Shown here one piece after another: positions 21,950 through 32,815 of a stretch of DNA of 64,000 nt (position 1 is its first letter; every line of letters starts with the position of its first letter). Below the pieces are notes generated by a model. That model worked only from the letters and a program-made list of their open reading frames with translations, searched no databases and was not told where the DNA came from. The stretch is from Chinchilla lanigera (lineage: Eukaryota > Chordata > Mammalia > Rodentia > Chinchillidae): the NCBI RefSeq assembly GCF_000276665.1, contig NW_004955435.1, positions 4,404,122 to 4,468,121 on the forward strand, read 5' to 3'. The position numbers were made by a program, and so were the translations under genes.

Positions 21950-24260
21950 CCCCTTGGTTTTTAAGATTTACCAAAAAGTTATAAAGATAGTGAGGAGTTC
22001 TCATTTACCCTTTGCAGTTTCTATTTCACCTGACATTATCATCTCACACTTCCTTATACTTGGCAACAGCAGTAGCCCAGCAAGGTATATTGTTATGATC
22101 TGAACTCGCTGTCTTTCTTAACCTTTCCATGCCCAGTGACCCATTTTTTAATGCCCTGTAACAATGGAACATAATGAAATGTGTTCTCTTCAAATTCTTG
22201 TTCTTTTAACTTTTCTAGGTAGTGTACATAGATTTCAAGCAAAAATTCAAAACTTTCAGTCTTCAGCATGAATGAGTTAATTTCATCTCATTTCCCTATT
22301 ACTGTTATTTTTCGATTCCAGCCCCCACTTCCAAATATCACTTTTTTTAGTTATCCCATCACCTTGGTGTCCCTGGCCAGTGACAAATCTTCACTCTTTC
22401 CTTGTTTTTCATAGCGTCAAGGGTTTTAAAGGAGTTCTGACTGCATATTTTGTAGTATCCTTTGAATTCTGTTTGGTTTTGTCTGATGATTTTTCTCATG
22501 GTAGGCCTGGAGTTATAGGAAAAGTTTTGGGAAAGAACGCCACAGAAGCAGATGACATATAAGGATGTGACATTCATATGCCATCACTGGGGAAGTTAGC
22601 CCCGGTCACGTGGTTAAGGTAGTGTTCATCAGGTTTTCCACAAGAAGTTGTTTTTCCCATTTCCTGTGCTATTCTTCAGAAGTGAGTCGTTAAATCCAAT
22701 CATATTTACAAAGGGGAAGAAGAAGTATCTGCATAAATTATTTGAAATTCTTCTGTCAGGAAGATTGTTTCTTCTCTCCTGTAGACCTTTTATTCAGTCA
22801 TTCATGTCTACCAATATGACTGTGTTTATTATACACAGTATTTCATATTAAAAGCCTACAGTACATTATTTATTTTGTTGCTCAAATTATTCCAGCTTCA
22901 CTTAGTAGCCATTCCTTTAGTTTATCTCATGCAATGTCACACCCTTTAATTTTTTGATAACATCCTTACTTTTCATACTAAAATATGCTCTATGCTCATC
23001 TTGTACTTTCGCCGCCCAATCCTAGAACCAGCCATTTCTCCAAAGACCTCTGGTTTCATGTATTGGAAAATTATATTTAAAAAACAACCTCAGTGTACTA
23101 AGTATTTGTCCCTCCTAGAGTGACATTGCTTCTAAAAGACAGAGGTAGGTCATAGATGTAGACCTACCTCAAAAGACAGAGGTAGGTCATAGATGTAGAC
23201 ATGGATGTACAGAGAATGTAAATGTAGATACAGAATACAAATACAGATAGATACAGATACCCATGAATGCTCACATATCCAAAACTTCTTGTTGTATTAG
23301 TCCATTTGAGTATTTATTACCTGTGCCTACCTGCATTCATACTGATTTCCTCAACACCAATACCATGGGGTTCCTTCTAACCTTGACTTCTTGCTCACCT
23401 GAGACATCCCACTTCAAAAGCGATAAATACAAACCAACCATAGTCTTCCTTACCTGTTCAATCCCACTGCAAATGTAAATCTGCTTCAGAAATGGTAAAC
23501 CATACACACTCCCATGAGAAACAAATTTACCAACTAGAACACAGTGTTTCTCTTACTTCTTCTGGTCTTGTCCTTACAGTTTCCAGTCAAAGATTAATTT
23601 CCTAATTTACTTAGGAGAGCTCTTTTAACCTTATACTCTGTGATGGAGCTATGTTGCATTTCTGTCTCACAGATACACTTACCACAATCTGCGTTCCATC
23701 CTGGGATCTGACAGCCTGGTTGGCTTTTATCATTTGCATACATTAAAGATCACAGTATGTGATGTGCAGTTCTGCAGATCTTATAAAAAACGTATTTATG
23801 CACACACCACCCCCAGTACCATGTAGACTAATTCTATAACCCCAAATTTTCATGTGTGTTCACTTTTCTATCCGTAATTTTGCCTTCTTCAGATTACTGC
23901 ATAAATGAAATGACATAATATGTAGCCCTTGAGATCTAGCTTCTTTCACATAGCAAATGCATTTCAAAATCCATCGTGTTGTGTGAATTAATTTATTAAT
24001 TCCTTTATATTGCTGAGTAGTGCACCATGAAATGGATATACTGCACTTGATTATCTGTTTCCCTGATGAAAGACATCTGTACTACTTCCAGTTTTTAGTG
24101 ATTCTGAATAAGGCTTCTGTAAACATTTGCATGTAGGTTTTCCTAAGTTTTTAATTCACTTGGGAAATACCTAAGAGCATGGTTGCTGGGTCATGTGGTA
24201 AGTGTGTGTTTAACTTTACGAGCAACTGTCAAACGCTGTTTAGAATATAACAGAGCCCAA
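21950..24260 (-). mobile_element. Old mammalian L1 (L1M-type), antisense
   Basis: Read on the minus strand, this runs from the end of ORF2 through a long 3' UTR. Diagnostic + strand words are aagatttaccaaaaagttat (3' UTR), tgtctgatgatttttctcat, acgtggttaaggtagtgttc, gcataaatgaaatgacataa, and near the end gggaaatacctaagagcatg and gttgctgggtcatgtggtaa. It is interrupted by a local duplication and GATA-like repeats near 23130-23260. Divergence is high, in keeping with an element that predates the rodents. Confidence 0.75.
23134..23204 (+). repeat. 37-bp tandem duplication
   Basis: The words aaaagacagaggtaggtcat and agatgtagac occur at 23134-23163 and again at 23171-23200. The period is 37 bp with no visible mismatch, so the duplication is recent compared with the surrounding L1. 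The linker contains ctacctc, the reverse complement of gaggtag. Confidence 0.9.
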
Positions 24261-26624
24261 AGGTTGCAATGATTCTTAAACTATATGTACTATAAAATTG
24301 AATGATAACATTAATAGTTTATTATAATTTTTTTAAATATTGTAGTTAAAGTCTGCTCTGAAATGTCAACCCCTACTGGTAACTGGAGGACCATAGGCCG
24401 GGTATCTACACCACACATCATCTGAGAGTAACACTGGATTATTCACTTACAAAATTACCAGGGTAAAGCAGCCTTTGTTTCAGGGATACTTGTAGCCAAT
24501 GTACCTAGTTTTCAAAAACAAATTTCAGAAGAAACATATGGCAATTATCTATCAAGTCCATTAAAAATCCTACACATGTAAATGAGCAACCTGTTTGTTC
24601 TACTTTAAAGCATCGTGTCACTCAAATATATCAAAGTACTAATTTTAAGAAAAATTTAATCTTACATGATCCCTTTTCTATTGATTTTCTTAAGAAAATC
24701 TATTTGTTAAAATGTAAGCCAAGTTATCAGTTCTTCACAGAAAATTTTTTTTTTTATTTTTTCCACTTTTTTTTACAGCTCCAGGGACTCAGAAAGAGAG
24801 AAAATGAAAAACATTTTAAGTTACTGATACGTTTTCTATTCCTATTACCTTTTCTGTTCATGTCATATGCAGTTTCTGGACAAGCAAGATAATTCTGAAC
24901 TGTAATTCTCCTTCAACTGTGAAAAGAAATCATTGTTGTTGTCCCACCAAAAGAAGAAAAATTATAGTCAACCATCCTGGAGCTTGTCTATGCCTGCAAA
25001 TGTCATTAGACTATACTTTTTTTTAATTTGATGTGAGCTTCACCCTTCAGTGTATGACCTTATCAATGGTTGTAAACTATCATTCTCTTAAAGCAAGATG
25101 TCTTTAATGTGGATCAACTTCAAAACCTGGTAAACATAATTTCTTCTCTGAGTTCACGATCTAGGACCAACTTCAAAGTATGCATCCTGTGTACCTTCAC
25201 ACGGGGCCCATTCTTTTATCTCTATCTTGAAATGAATCATTTTAACAATTTTTATTTCACTGAGACCCCCAAATTATGTAGCCAGTCATGTCAGGATCAT
25301 GTCCCAGTTACCAACAAGAGCACTCTGTAGGACTGTGTACACGTTTTCCCTTCTAAAAGAATCTATTTTTAGGGCCACAGCTTCCTGAATCAGCCGACTT
25401 GGTTCTGCAAAGCCTACAGTTCTATAAATTCCTTGCTCTTGTTTGTTAGGAATAAGGGTGTGATGGAAAAAAGTAGGGAGGGGGTTGTAGTCAAAACTCT
25501 TTTTGGCAGTTTTGATACTCAGCAGACATTTAATGAGCCAGATTAATGAAAATGCCTATCACTGACAATGCTGCATCTGATAATCCCACCCTTGTTTCCC
25601 GATTAAGTCCCTATTGTCTGTTCCTAGTCTTGGAATCAGAGAGAATAAGGTGTGATGTATATTTGACACTACTAGATATGGATACAGATTCCAGTTTTAC
25701 CATTTACTACATTTTTTATCTTGGACCAATTATTTAAACACTTAGATTTTGTTATTTTTGTCATATGTATTTATGGGGTACACAGTAATGTGCCTTAACA
25801 ATTGTTAAATATCCTTAAGCATTTTTAAAAGTTTAACCAACATGTAACAATATTACCTATTTTATGAGATACATGTGATATTTCAATACATAGATACACA
25901 TTGGCTTGTCATTACTCTGTGATTGGAGACTTTGAGCTCCAGAAGAGAGATTAATCTAAGTTTCACTTATAAATCTTTATTTCTCCTTCTAAAAAACATT
26001 ATTTTTTAATTCACAACCACTTCCTGGAACAGTAAATAATACAGTTATTCCAGAAAAATCAATCTAAATTATCAATGACTTTATATTGGAAAAAATGAGG
26101 TTAAAAATCATTTCATCTAATTATCACCACCAATTACATAACCAGATTCCAAAGAAATGCCTTCATAGAGTACATTCCATGCTAAATTTTTTCAGAGCTT
26201 TGTAGTTAATTTTCAGTCAATAAATGTAACAAGTAATCTAGATGTCTATTGAATTCCTCCATCAAAACTTGCCCTACCACAATCTCTTATGCATTGAAAC
26301 TTTGAGTCAATGGTTTTATTTGTGTATGCCAGATTGTTGACTTTGGCCTTTGAGAGGAAATTACATTAAGCAAGAGACTGGTATGCTAAGGTGCACGGCC
26401 TTAGACCTAGCCTCCCACCTTCCTCAAAAAGTTCGTTGAAAACAACGCAGAAGATTAGTTTGTCTTATAAGATTCTGATCAAGGTTCTAAATCCACAGGT
26501 CATTTCAATCTATTTTTCAATTTTTTCATTTTAATAAGCCTCATGTAGTACTTCCCAGAATAATGACATCAATCTTGTTATTTAGTAAACCTATATTCCC
26601 ATTGTAATTGTCATTGAATTTAAA
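24261..26624. other. Intergenic sequence, no gene seen
   Basis: AT-rich. A probable antisense MIR relic lies at about 25590-25745 (cagattccagttttaccatt) and a possible L1 3' fragment at about 25745-25910 (tatttatggggtacacagta). No coding exon or RNA gene is recognisable. Confidence 0.45.
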
Positions 26625-26765
26625 CCTACTGCTTTTGGAATGATCTCATCTATCCACTTTATTTTACACTCCAGCAAACAAAGGCCAGAGGATTTAAACA
26701 ATTTGCTCAAATCTCACAGCATATTAATGGCAGATAAGAGGCTAGAATTTATCTCCTAAGTTTTG
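26625..26765 (+). mobile_element. MIR SINE
   Basis: The sense MIR core is visible as catctatccactttattttac, aggatttaaacaatttgct and tctcacagcatattaatggc. It is old and diverged. Confidence 0.65.
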
Positions 26766-26844
26766 ACTAGAGTTCTTCTCTTTAGGAAGAGGAGCCAGTC
26801 TTCAACTCATGACCCTCTGTGTTCTTGCTAAGCCTTCCTCTTCA

Positions 26845-27260
26845 CAGGAAAATAAACACTGCATGTTCTCCCTTATCTCTAGAAGGTAAAAAGCTGACCT
26901 CAAAGTAGACATGAGAGCAGCGATTACTAGAGTCTGGCAAGGATCTGGGGAGGTAAATGTGGAAAGCAGATGGCTAATGGCTACAGAGGTGCAGCTGGGT
27001 AAGAGCAATAACTTCTAATGTTCTACAGCAAACAGGGAAACTATGGTTGACAGCAATTGACAGAATACTTCAAAGTAGCTGGTAGAAACAATTTCAATGT
27101 CTCCAATCCCAAGAATGATGTGTGTCTGAGAGGAGAGACATGCCAGTTATCCTTATCTGATCACCACGTGCTGTATACATGTATTGAAATGGCATAGGGA
27201 GTCCCAAAACTGTACAGTTGTTATGTATCAACAAAAGCAAAAGTGTATTTACAAAAAAAC
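26845..27260 (+). mobile_element. L1 3'-end fragment
   Basis: Sense L1 end words: tgcatgttctcccttatctc, gagcagcgattactagagtc, ttgacagaatacttcaaag, and a terminal gtacagttgttatgtatcaa before an A-rich stretch. There are no open frames. Confidence 0.7.
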
Positions 27261-27270
27261 TGCCTCTTAA

Positions 27271-27443
27271 GCCAGCCGTGGGCAGTGGTGCCTGCCTATG
27301 ATCCCAGCCTGAAGCAGAGGGCTGCAAGTTAAAGCCCAGCCTGGGTGACTTAGCAATTTAGTGAGATCTAGTCCAAAACAAAAACTGCAATGACTGGCTA
27401 GAGATGTAGCTCAGTGTACTGGTCACGGGCTACTCCCCCATAC
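27271..27443 (+). mobile_element. B1-dID dimeric SINE
   Basis: The left half is 7SL-derived B1 (gtgggcagtggtgcctgcct, atcccagcctgaagcaga) and the right half is ID-like (ggctagagatgtagctcagt). The flanks aaaactgcctctta and aaaactgtctcttg are a target duplication with two mismatches. This dimer type is known from squirrels and dormice, and is the main clue to the lineage. Confidence 0.82.
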
Positions 27444-27603
27444 AAAAGAAAACTGTCTCTTGTTAACTTCCATCAGAACCCACTTACTATGTCAAAGAAG
27501 CGGCACAAATATCAATTAGAATCTCAGACACAAATTCTTATTTATCTGTAGATTCTTATTCATTGTGTAAACACTAGGAAAATATATTTTTGAAGTATGA
27601 AAG

Positions 27604-27960
27604 CTAGAGACATCCGCCCTGCAGGAACAGAGCAGCCGTCTGCTCTATGCAGGGCAGGGCAGGGAGAGCCCCTGGGCACTGTTGCAGCTCAAGCAAATTA
27701 CTTGTAGCGTTCTGCTCACCTGGCTTTTCCACCTCCACCTGGACCACCTGTTCCCGCACCTCCAAGACCCAGGCCAGATGCACATTTAGCTCTGTGGCAA
27801 AGGCTGCCAGCTTCTCCTGCAGACCACGCCCATCAACCAAGCCACAGACTCAGAGTTGGGGGAAGATGGATTCACCGTTAGCGGTCTTCAGGACCAGCTC
27901 ATGTTTTCCTTCCCTCCCGGCGGCCTGCCCTGCCAGCATAGTACTCCACTGACAGATACA
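27604..27960 (-). pseudogene. Unidentified GC-rich coding-like fragment
   Basis: A GC-rich island in AT-rich DNA. On the minus strand, 27840 down to 27604 is open for 78 codons with codon use typical of a real exon (many CTG, GTG, GAG, CAG), giving an amphipathic stretch (LQEKLAAFATELNVHLAWVL, then EVREQVVQVEVEKPGEQ). A possible splice donor, GTGAGC, follows the codons for EKPG at about 27717. Upstream the frame is broken by TGA at 27850-27852, and a neighbouring frame reads ELVLKTANGESIFPQL. I do not recognise the parent protein. It could be a retrocopy or a decayed exon. Confidence 0.4.
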
Positions 27961-28299
27961 GAAAGAGCAGCCTCGTGTAAGTGTTGCAGTCAGCTCTACA
28001 ATTACACAGTCAAATTCCTGAAAAGCATGTGCACATGGAATTGATTTTCACGTAGTAAAGAATATACATGTGCATGCACACATATCTAGTTCTCTGAGCA
28101 AATCCTAGCTGGTACCAATATTTTGGTGCCAGGAAATGGGATACTACTGTGACAAAAACCGGAACCATAAGGCACTGAGTAGGCATGGGATAACAGGCAA
28201 AGTGAGAAGGACCTTGGAAAGAATGTCAGTGGCAGCCTGAGGACTTGGAAGAAACTCCAAGTGAAGTTCTCTCCTGTGCTTCAAAGAAGTTTTCAGTGG

Positions 28300-28510
28300 G
28301 TATTTAAAAGAAAATGAGTGGCCCAACTACCACTGGAGTATTACGCAGCAATGAAAGAAATTAGCTCTCAAGCGACGAAAAGGCGTGGAGGAACCTCGAA
28401 TGCCTATCACTAAGTGAAAGAAACCAATCCAAAAAGGCTGCATACCATACCCTTCCCACTGTACAGTAGTCTGGGAAAGGGAAAGCTATGAGGTATGATC
28501 ACAAAGTGTG
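28300..28510 (+). mobile_element. Short L1 3'-end fragment
   Basis: The words actggagtattacgcagcaa and catcactaagtgaaagaaac-like sequence are the end of an L1 ORF2 and the start of its 3' UTR. It is short and diverged. Confidence 0.6.
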
Positions 28511-28617
28511 GTGAATGACTAAATAAAAGTTCTTAAATTTTTTATTACAGTAAAAGACTATCTGATTGCCATTTATTGCTTCAAACACACTTGTCCCACC
28601 ATTTTTGTTACTTTCTC

Positions 28618-28676
28618 CTGCCTCACGCTCCCCAGTGCTGATGTTACAGGTGCACACCACCATCCCTGGCCATCTT
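28618..28676 (-). mobile_element. B1 (7SL-derived) SINE fragment, antisense
   Basis: The words tcctgcctcacgctccccag and tacaggtgcacaccaccatc are the reverse complement of the B1/Alu left arm. It is about 60 bp, truncated, inside mariner copy 1. Confidence 0.75.
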
Positions 28677-29137
28677 TGTCCCTTTCTGAAGAAGTTCTAG
28701 AAGTTGTCTTTTGTTAAGTGCCTTCAGGTGCACATTCATGGCTGCTTTATGTCCTAAATTAATTGAAAATATTTATGACAATTTCTGACAAATAAAAATA
28801 TTGTGGCATGTCTTCCTCTACCTTACCCACTGGATCTGGTATTGTACAACTTTTGGCTCCTCCCCAAAGTAAAATGCTCGTGAGAAGTAAAGACAGTAGT
28901 ACCTCCGTTGATAAACTTAATTTGTTCCATGATTCGGAGGAAGATGGCTGCAGTCCTGTTCATCACCCAAGGTGGAGTTTGCTATTGCCAGCAAAATTTT
29001 GTCAGATACTTTGTTGTCACACTGAATTGTTCAGGAACAGAAGCATTCATGGTCCAACGTATCATTGTATTTGAATTGATTCAGGACATCAAGGCAGCCA
29101 TAACTGCACAAAGACCGTGACAAAAGAGAACTTCCAG

Positions 29138-29243
29138 GGGCTGGGGATTTAGCTCAGCGACAAAAGCGCCTGCCTGGCAAGTGCAAGGTCGTGAGTTCGG
29201 TTCCCGGTACCGGAGAAAAAACAAACCAAAACAAAAAAAAAAA
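29138..29243 (+). mobile_element. Young ID-type SINE with perfect target duplication
   Basis: The head ggggctggggatttagctca, A box, B box (ttcggttcccggtaccgg) and a long A-rich tail are intact. A 17-bp perfect direct repeat, caaaagagaacttccag, lies at 29121-29137 and 29245-29261 and is part of the mariner sequence, so the insertion order is certain. With the copy at 39.63 kb it forms a low-divergence subgroup sharing ttcggttcccggtaccgg. Confidence 0.95.
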
Positions 29244-29417
29244 ACAAAAGAGAACTTCCAGAACTGCTTCAGAAGGGGCAGCAAAGATGGGTAAGTCAAG
29301 GGGAGTTATTTGTGGGGAATTTGTGGAGATAGCAATGTGTTCTTTATTGTAACGATTTCTTTTAATTTAAGCATTCATTGTATTTTATGATACCTCATCC
29401 AATACATCAATCACATG

Positions 29418-29492
29418 ATATATGATATAGTTAGATACAGATATGGATACAGATAGATATAGATATAGATAGATACAGATGATAGAGATAGA
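29418..29492 (+). repeat. GATA-rich degenerate microsatellite
   Basis: Interleaved gata, gatata and gataca units. It is imperfect, so it is probably old. Confidence 0.85.
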
Positions 29493-29544
29493 GCTATGTA
29501 CCAAGTGGTGAAGAAGGAGGGATGACTAACCAGAGGACAGTGGA

Positions 29545-29935
29545 TTTTCAGAACAGTAAGAATACTGGGTAAAATTCTCTGAATGGTGTAGAATAAAAGA
29601 CACATATCATTATACCTTTGTCTAAGCCTCAGGTCTGAGCCAAATGCAAACTGTGGACTTCAGTGGAAGACGATGCATCTTGATGTTCCACTGACTGTAC
29701 CAATGCACCATTCTGATCGTTATACACCGCAAACATGCTCTAGGGAAAAGGAATATCCAATGGTGAAAAACAAACAGGACAAAGTGCACTGCTCGGGCAT
29801 AGGACGCTGATGCTGGAGGAGGCTGTGCGTGTGTGGGGAACGGTGACATGTGGGAACTCCACTTCCTGCTCAGTTTTACTGCGAAACTAAAACAGCTCTA
29901 GAAAATAAAAGAAAGAAAAAGAAAAGAAAAGAAGA
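29545..29935 (+). mobile_element. Old L1 3' UTR
   Basis: The words catatcattatacctttgtc, aggctgtgcgtgtgtgggga, ttcctgctcagttttactgc and aaaacagctctagaaaataaa are the typical end of an L1M-type 3' UTR. An A-rich tail with G interruptions follows to about 29945. Confidence 0.75.
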
Positions 29936-29945
29936 AAATAAATAT

Positions 29946-30989
29946 TATTGAAAACTGAAGGAAACCATTACCATGTGACATAGTAGCAGAAAATTTAGCA
30001 GTACTTTTTGTTTGCTTATTTGTTTGTTTTTAAAGGTAGCAAAGTTTTATGAAAGGTAGGAAAAGAAACAGGCTCTGCAGAGCGATTTGGGGCCAAGTTA
30101 AAGAAGGAAAAGACGTACACCCTATAGCATGAGGGCAAGCCATTCGCATAAGAGAGAGAACACAGTGGCAAAAACTCAGTGTGGTCCATCCTTTCCGTAT
30201 CACAGTCCCCAAGCTGACATCGGACCCAGGCCGTCCTATCAAAACCCTCTCAAGTTCTCACAAGAAGTCCATGTGCAAGGCTTTGAGAACTGTTCTGGAA
30301 AAGCACCCTGGGATTTTGTAATGAACAGATCAACCTACTTCCCCAGCCAGCTCTCCCATGCCCTAATCTCCTGTCTCATTTCCCCCAAGAGACACATATC
30401 CTCATAATTCTTTATGGGGGAGCTACACTGTTGTTTACAGTAATGGGCAGAGTAGAAAATGTATCTAATGAGCTAGATGATCTACTTAAGGACGTTTCCA
30501 GGCAGGGTACTAAAAGTGCCACCTGGCTTCTTTTTGGTGCTTGTAGTAAAATGCAAGAGGAAAGATGAGCTAAGAAAAAAAAAAAAAAAAAAAACCACTA
30601 AAATGTAAAGAATCAAAGACTTACTGAGTTCAAAAATGAAACTATATTTCTCATTCTCAGCTCTTCCAAGAGTCTCAAATTAAGTAATAACTTCACAGCA
30701 AAGACTAAATCCGATGAATGCCTGTAAGATCTGTTAAAATCTTAGAAAGATCTGAGACGGTATCTGAGGAAACCATTCATTTGACACAAAGCCTCAAAGA
30801 TCTCAAGACTAAGTCTTATAAATTCACTCCTTTGAACAAAAAAGCCCCCTAAGACTCTCAAATATGACATTCCCCTGTGGCCTTGCAGGAAGTTTGTGGT
30901 AAGAAGGGCCCGTCTTGAAAATGCTTCTATGTGGCTTTTGTTTAATGAAGTCAACTATAAATCAGTTCATTTAAAAATGTACACAATTT
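29946..30989. other. Intergenic sequence, no gene seen
   Basis: Unique sequence with a run of 20 A at 30575-30594. That run could mark the end of an unrecognised retroposed insertion, but I find no clear matching flank. No coding exon is visible. Confidence 0.4.
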
Positions 30990-32005
30990 TTAAAAGAATT
31001 GCATTTTCTTGGATTCAAAGAAACTGAGGGTACAACACGAGAGCTCTTTGGATCCTTGAACCACTGCAGCCCAGAAGGAAGTGCAGAAAACTATTCAGGG
31101 GCAAATTCTGGCCCTTTCCCTTGGGAGAGGAAGGAATATTCAGAAGTCAGAACCAAGAGCCCGGAGGATGGGATAAAAGACTTAAAGAATAATTTCCAAG
31201 CAATAGGGCTGAGCCTGAAGCAAGGTGTTGGCATTACATGCTTGGCTGGATTTCAGAACTGCCACCAGCCAGTGGCCCCTCTTTCTCCCCTTTTGCAGGC
31301 TATGGATACCTGTTATCCTATGCCTTTTCTAGAATTTTGGGTGCTGGGTATGTGGGAGACAGATAACTTGCCTCTTTACTTCACCTAGACAGACGTAGGG
31401 GAATGATACCTAAGGGGCTATACCCAGATTTGACTTAAGTGATGCCATTTTGGACTTTTGTATTGACATGAGACTGAGGGGTCTTAAGAAAGATACTGGT
31501 TTTTTCCTGAAGTGGGAGGAATCTGAATCTCTGGAGTCCAGAGAGTAGGCATTGTTCATCTGTCTCACAAGTCACCTCTAAGGACCTTCACTCAGGCAAT
31601 GCTGCACTATACATTCTCCTCTTAGGATGAGCACTCCTTCTGTGTGACCACAGCAATATGGCAGAAGTAAGTAAGTGACTTCCAAGACTAGGGTGCAGAA
31701 AGCACTCATCTCTCAGCTTAAGCTCTCCACTCTCCACTCGTTCACACAGATGACTCCAGCTGTCATACCATGAAGAAGCTCAATCCCAGGGACTGCCCCT
31801 GATCAGAGAATGGAGGCCCAGCCCACAGCTATATGAGTGGGCCAGTTTGGAAGTGAATCTCCAGCCTCCGTCAGTCCCTCAGACAATGGCAGCCCCATCT
31901 GACATGGGACTGCAATGTCACAAGACATAATGAATCATTATTACTATATTAGGCCACTAGGGTTAGGGTGATTTGTTACACAGCAGTGGATAGAAACTGC
32001 AGTGA
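30990..32005 (+). mobile_element. Probable MaLR internal remnant plus LTR
   Basis: The segment 31240-31470 resembles the non-coding MaLR internal region (gatttcagaactgccaccag, ccagtggcccctctttctcc, tgccattttggacttttgta). About 31640-32005 resembles a MaLR LTR end (gatgactccagctgtcat, ctgactgcaa-like, attaggccactagggttagg, gatttgttacacagcagtgg). An open frame of 129 codons at 30999-31388 falls inside this block. It shows no retroviral motif and I treat it as chance. Confidence 0.5.
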
Positions 32006-32048
32006 GGTAGAAAAGTGAGGTTAGTAGGGGAAGGAACTCTAACATGAT

Positions 32049-32091
<43 letters not shown>
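32049..32091 (+). repeat. (GATA)n microsatellite
   Basis: About ten near-perfect GATA units (gatagatagata). Length is likely to vary between individuals. Confidence 0.95.
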
Positions 32092-32269
32092 CTGTGATAT
32101 AAGAACAGGGTTTGGCTACACACAAAAGCAAATGGTGATGAGGAAGGTAATGGTTTGATAGAGAACTTGACAACGAAGTGTTAGTATTCTGGGATTTTCT
32201 TGAATTTCCTGACAAAGGTAGTGAAGTGGCATAAACTCCTGTGGTTAGAAAAGTATCACTATGGAAATA

Positions 32270-32610
32270 GTCATTCACTCAGAGAAGATTCTATGAACAA
32301 ATATACCAGTTAAACTGGATTGACAACTCTGAGCAGCCCAGGGGATGGACGGAACGCATTTCCGGGTGTCCAGGGGTGGGTCACGGAGGCATAAACTTGG
32401 GTGCCGTGTCCGGTCCCGTGCCCCTCCTCTCTGGCACTTCCCCTGTTCTGCCCCCTGGAGCCCTTGACCTAAGCAGCTGAGCTCCACCAGGGGCTTACTC
32501 CATGACGTTTCTGCCTTGAAGCCAGCTGACAACAAACCAAGTTAAACCTCTCTCCTCTGTTCAGTTGTGTGTGTTGGGTATTTTATCCCAGCGATGGGAA
32601 ATCTAACAAA
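32270..32610 (+). mobile_element. MaLR-type LTR, 3' part
   Basis: Sense LTR words: gagctccaccaggggcttac, gccttgaagccagctgacaa, aaaccaagttaaacctctct, and the end gggtattttatcccagcgat with a following ...aacaaaacta. It is CpG-bearing in the middle and old. The 5' boundary is uncertain. Confidence 0.6.
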
Positions 32611-32634
32611 ACTAGTAAGTTATATGTGTTTGGT

Positions 32635-32815
32635 GCTTACACATTTACCCTCACATACCTTATTATGTTTAGTTCTTACATTAACACAGTGAATCAGCTA
32701 TTATTAATTCTACTTGAAGGCCAAGGATGCTGAATAAATAATAAAGTAACCTCTGGTCATAATGAGAAAATGGCAAAGCCAGGATTGGAACTCAGGTCTG
32801 TTCCAAAGTGTGGCC
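32635..32815 (+). mobile_element. MIR SINE
   Basis: The sense MIR order is visible: acatttaccctcacatacct, agttcttacattaacacagt, ttattaattctacttgaag, and gcaaagccaggattggaact. Confidence 0.75.

Larger units (their letters stand above)
28525..29395 (+). mobile_element. Mariner-type DNA transposon relic (copy 1)
   Basis: It shares its left end (attacagtaaaagac) and its right third with the second copy at 53.46-54.08 kb. Common words are tcaggacatcaaggcagcc, agaacttccagaactgcttc and a terminal attcattgtattttatga. The transposase region is badly decayed, and the final-D motif reads TGSGIVQLLAP instead of SPDLAP. A B1 fragment (28618-28676) and an ID SINE (29138-29243) have inserted into it. Confidence 0.78.

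Noticed and set aside
23134..23204. Direct repeats considered as a CRISPR array
   Set aside because: There are only two units with an 7-bp spacer inside an old L1 in a mammalian genome. It is a simple duplication.
30999..31388. 129-codon open frame on the + strand as a possible gene
   Set aside because: It lies in MaLR-like sequence, shows no recognised domain or retroviral motif, and has no exon signals.
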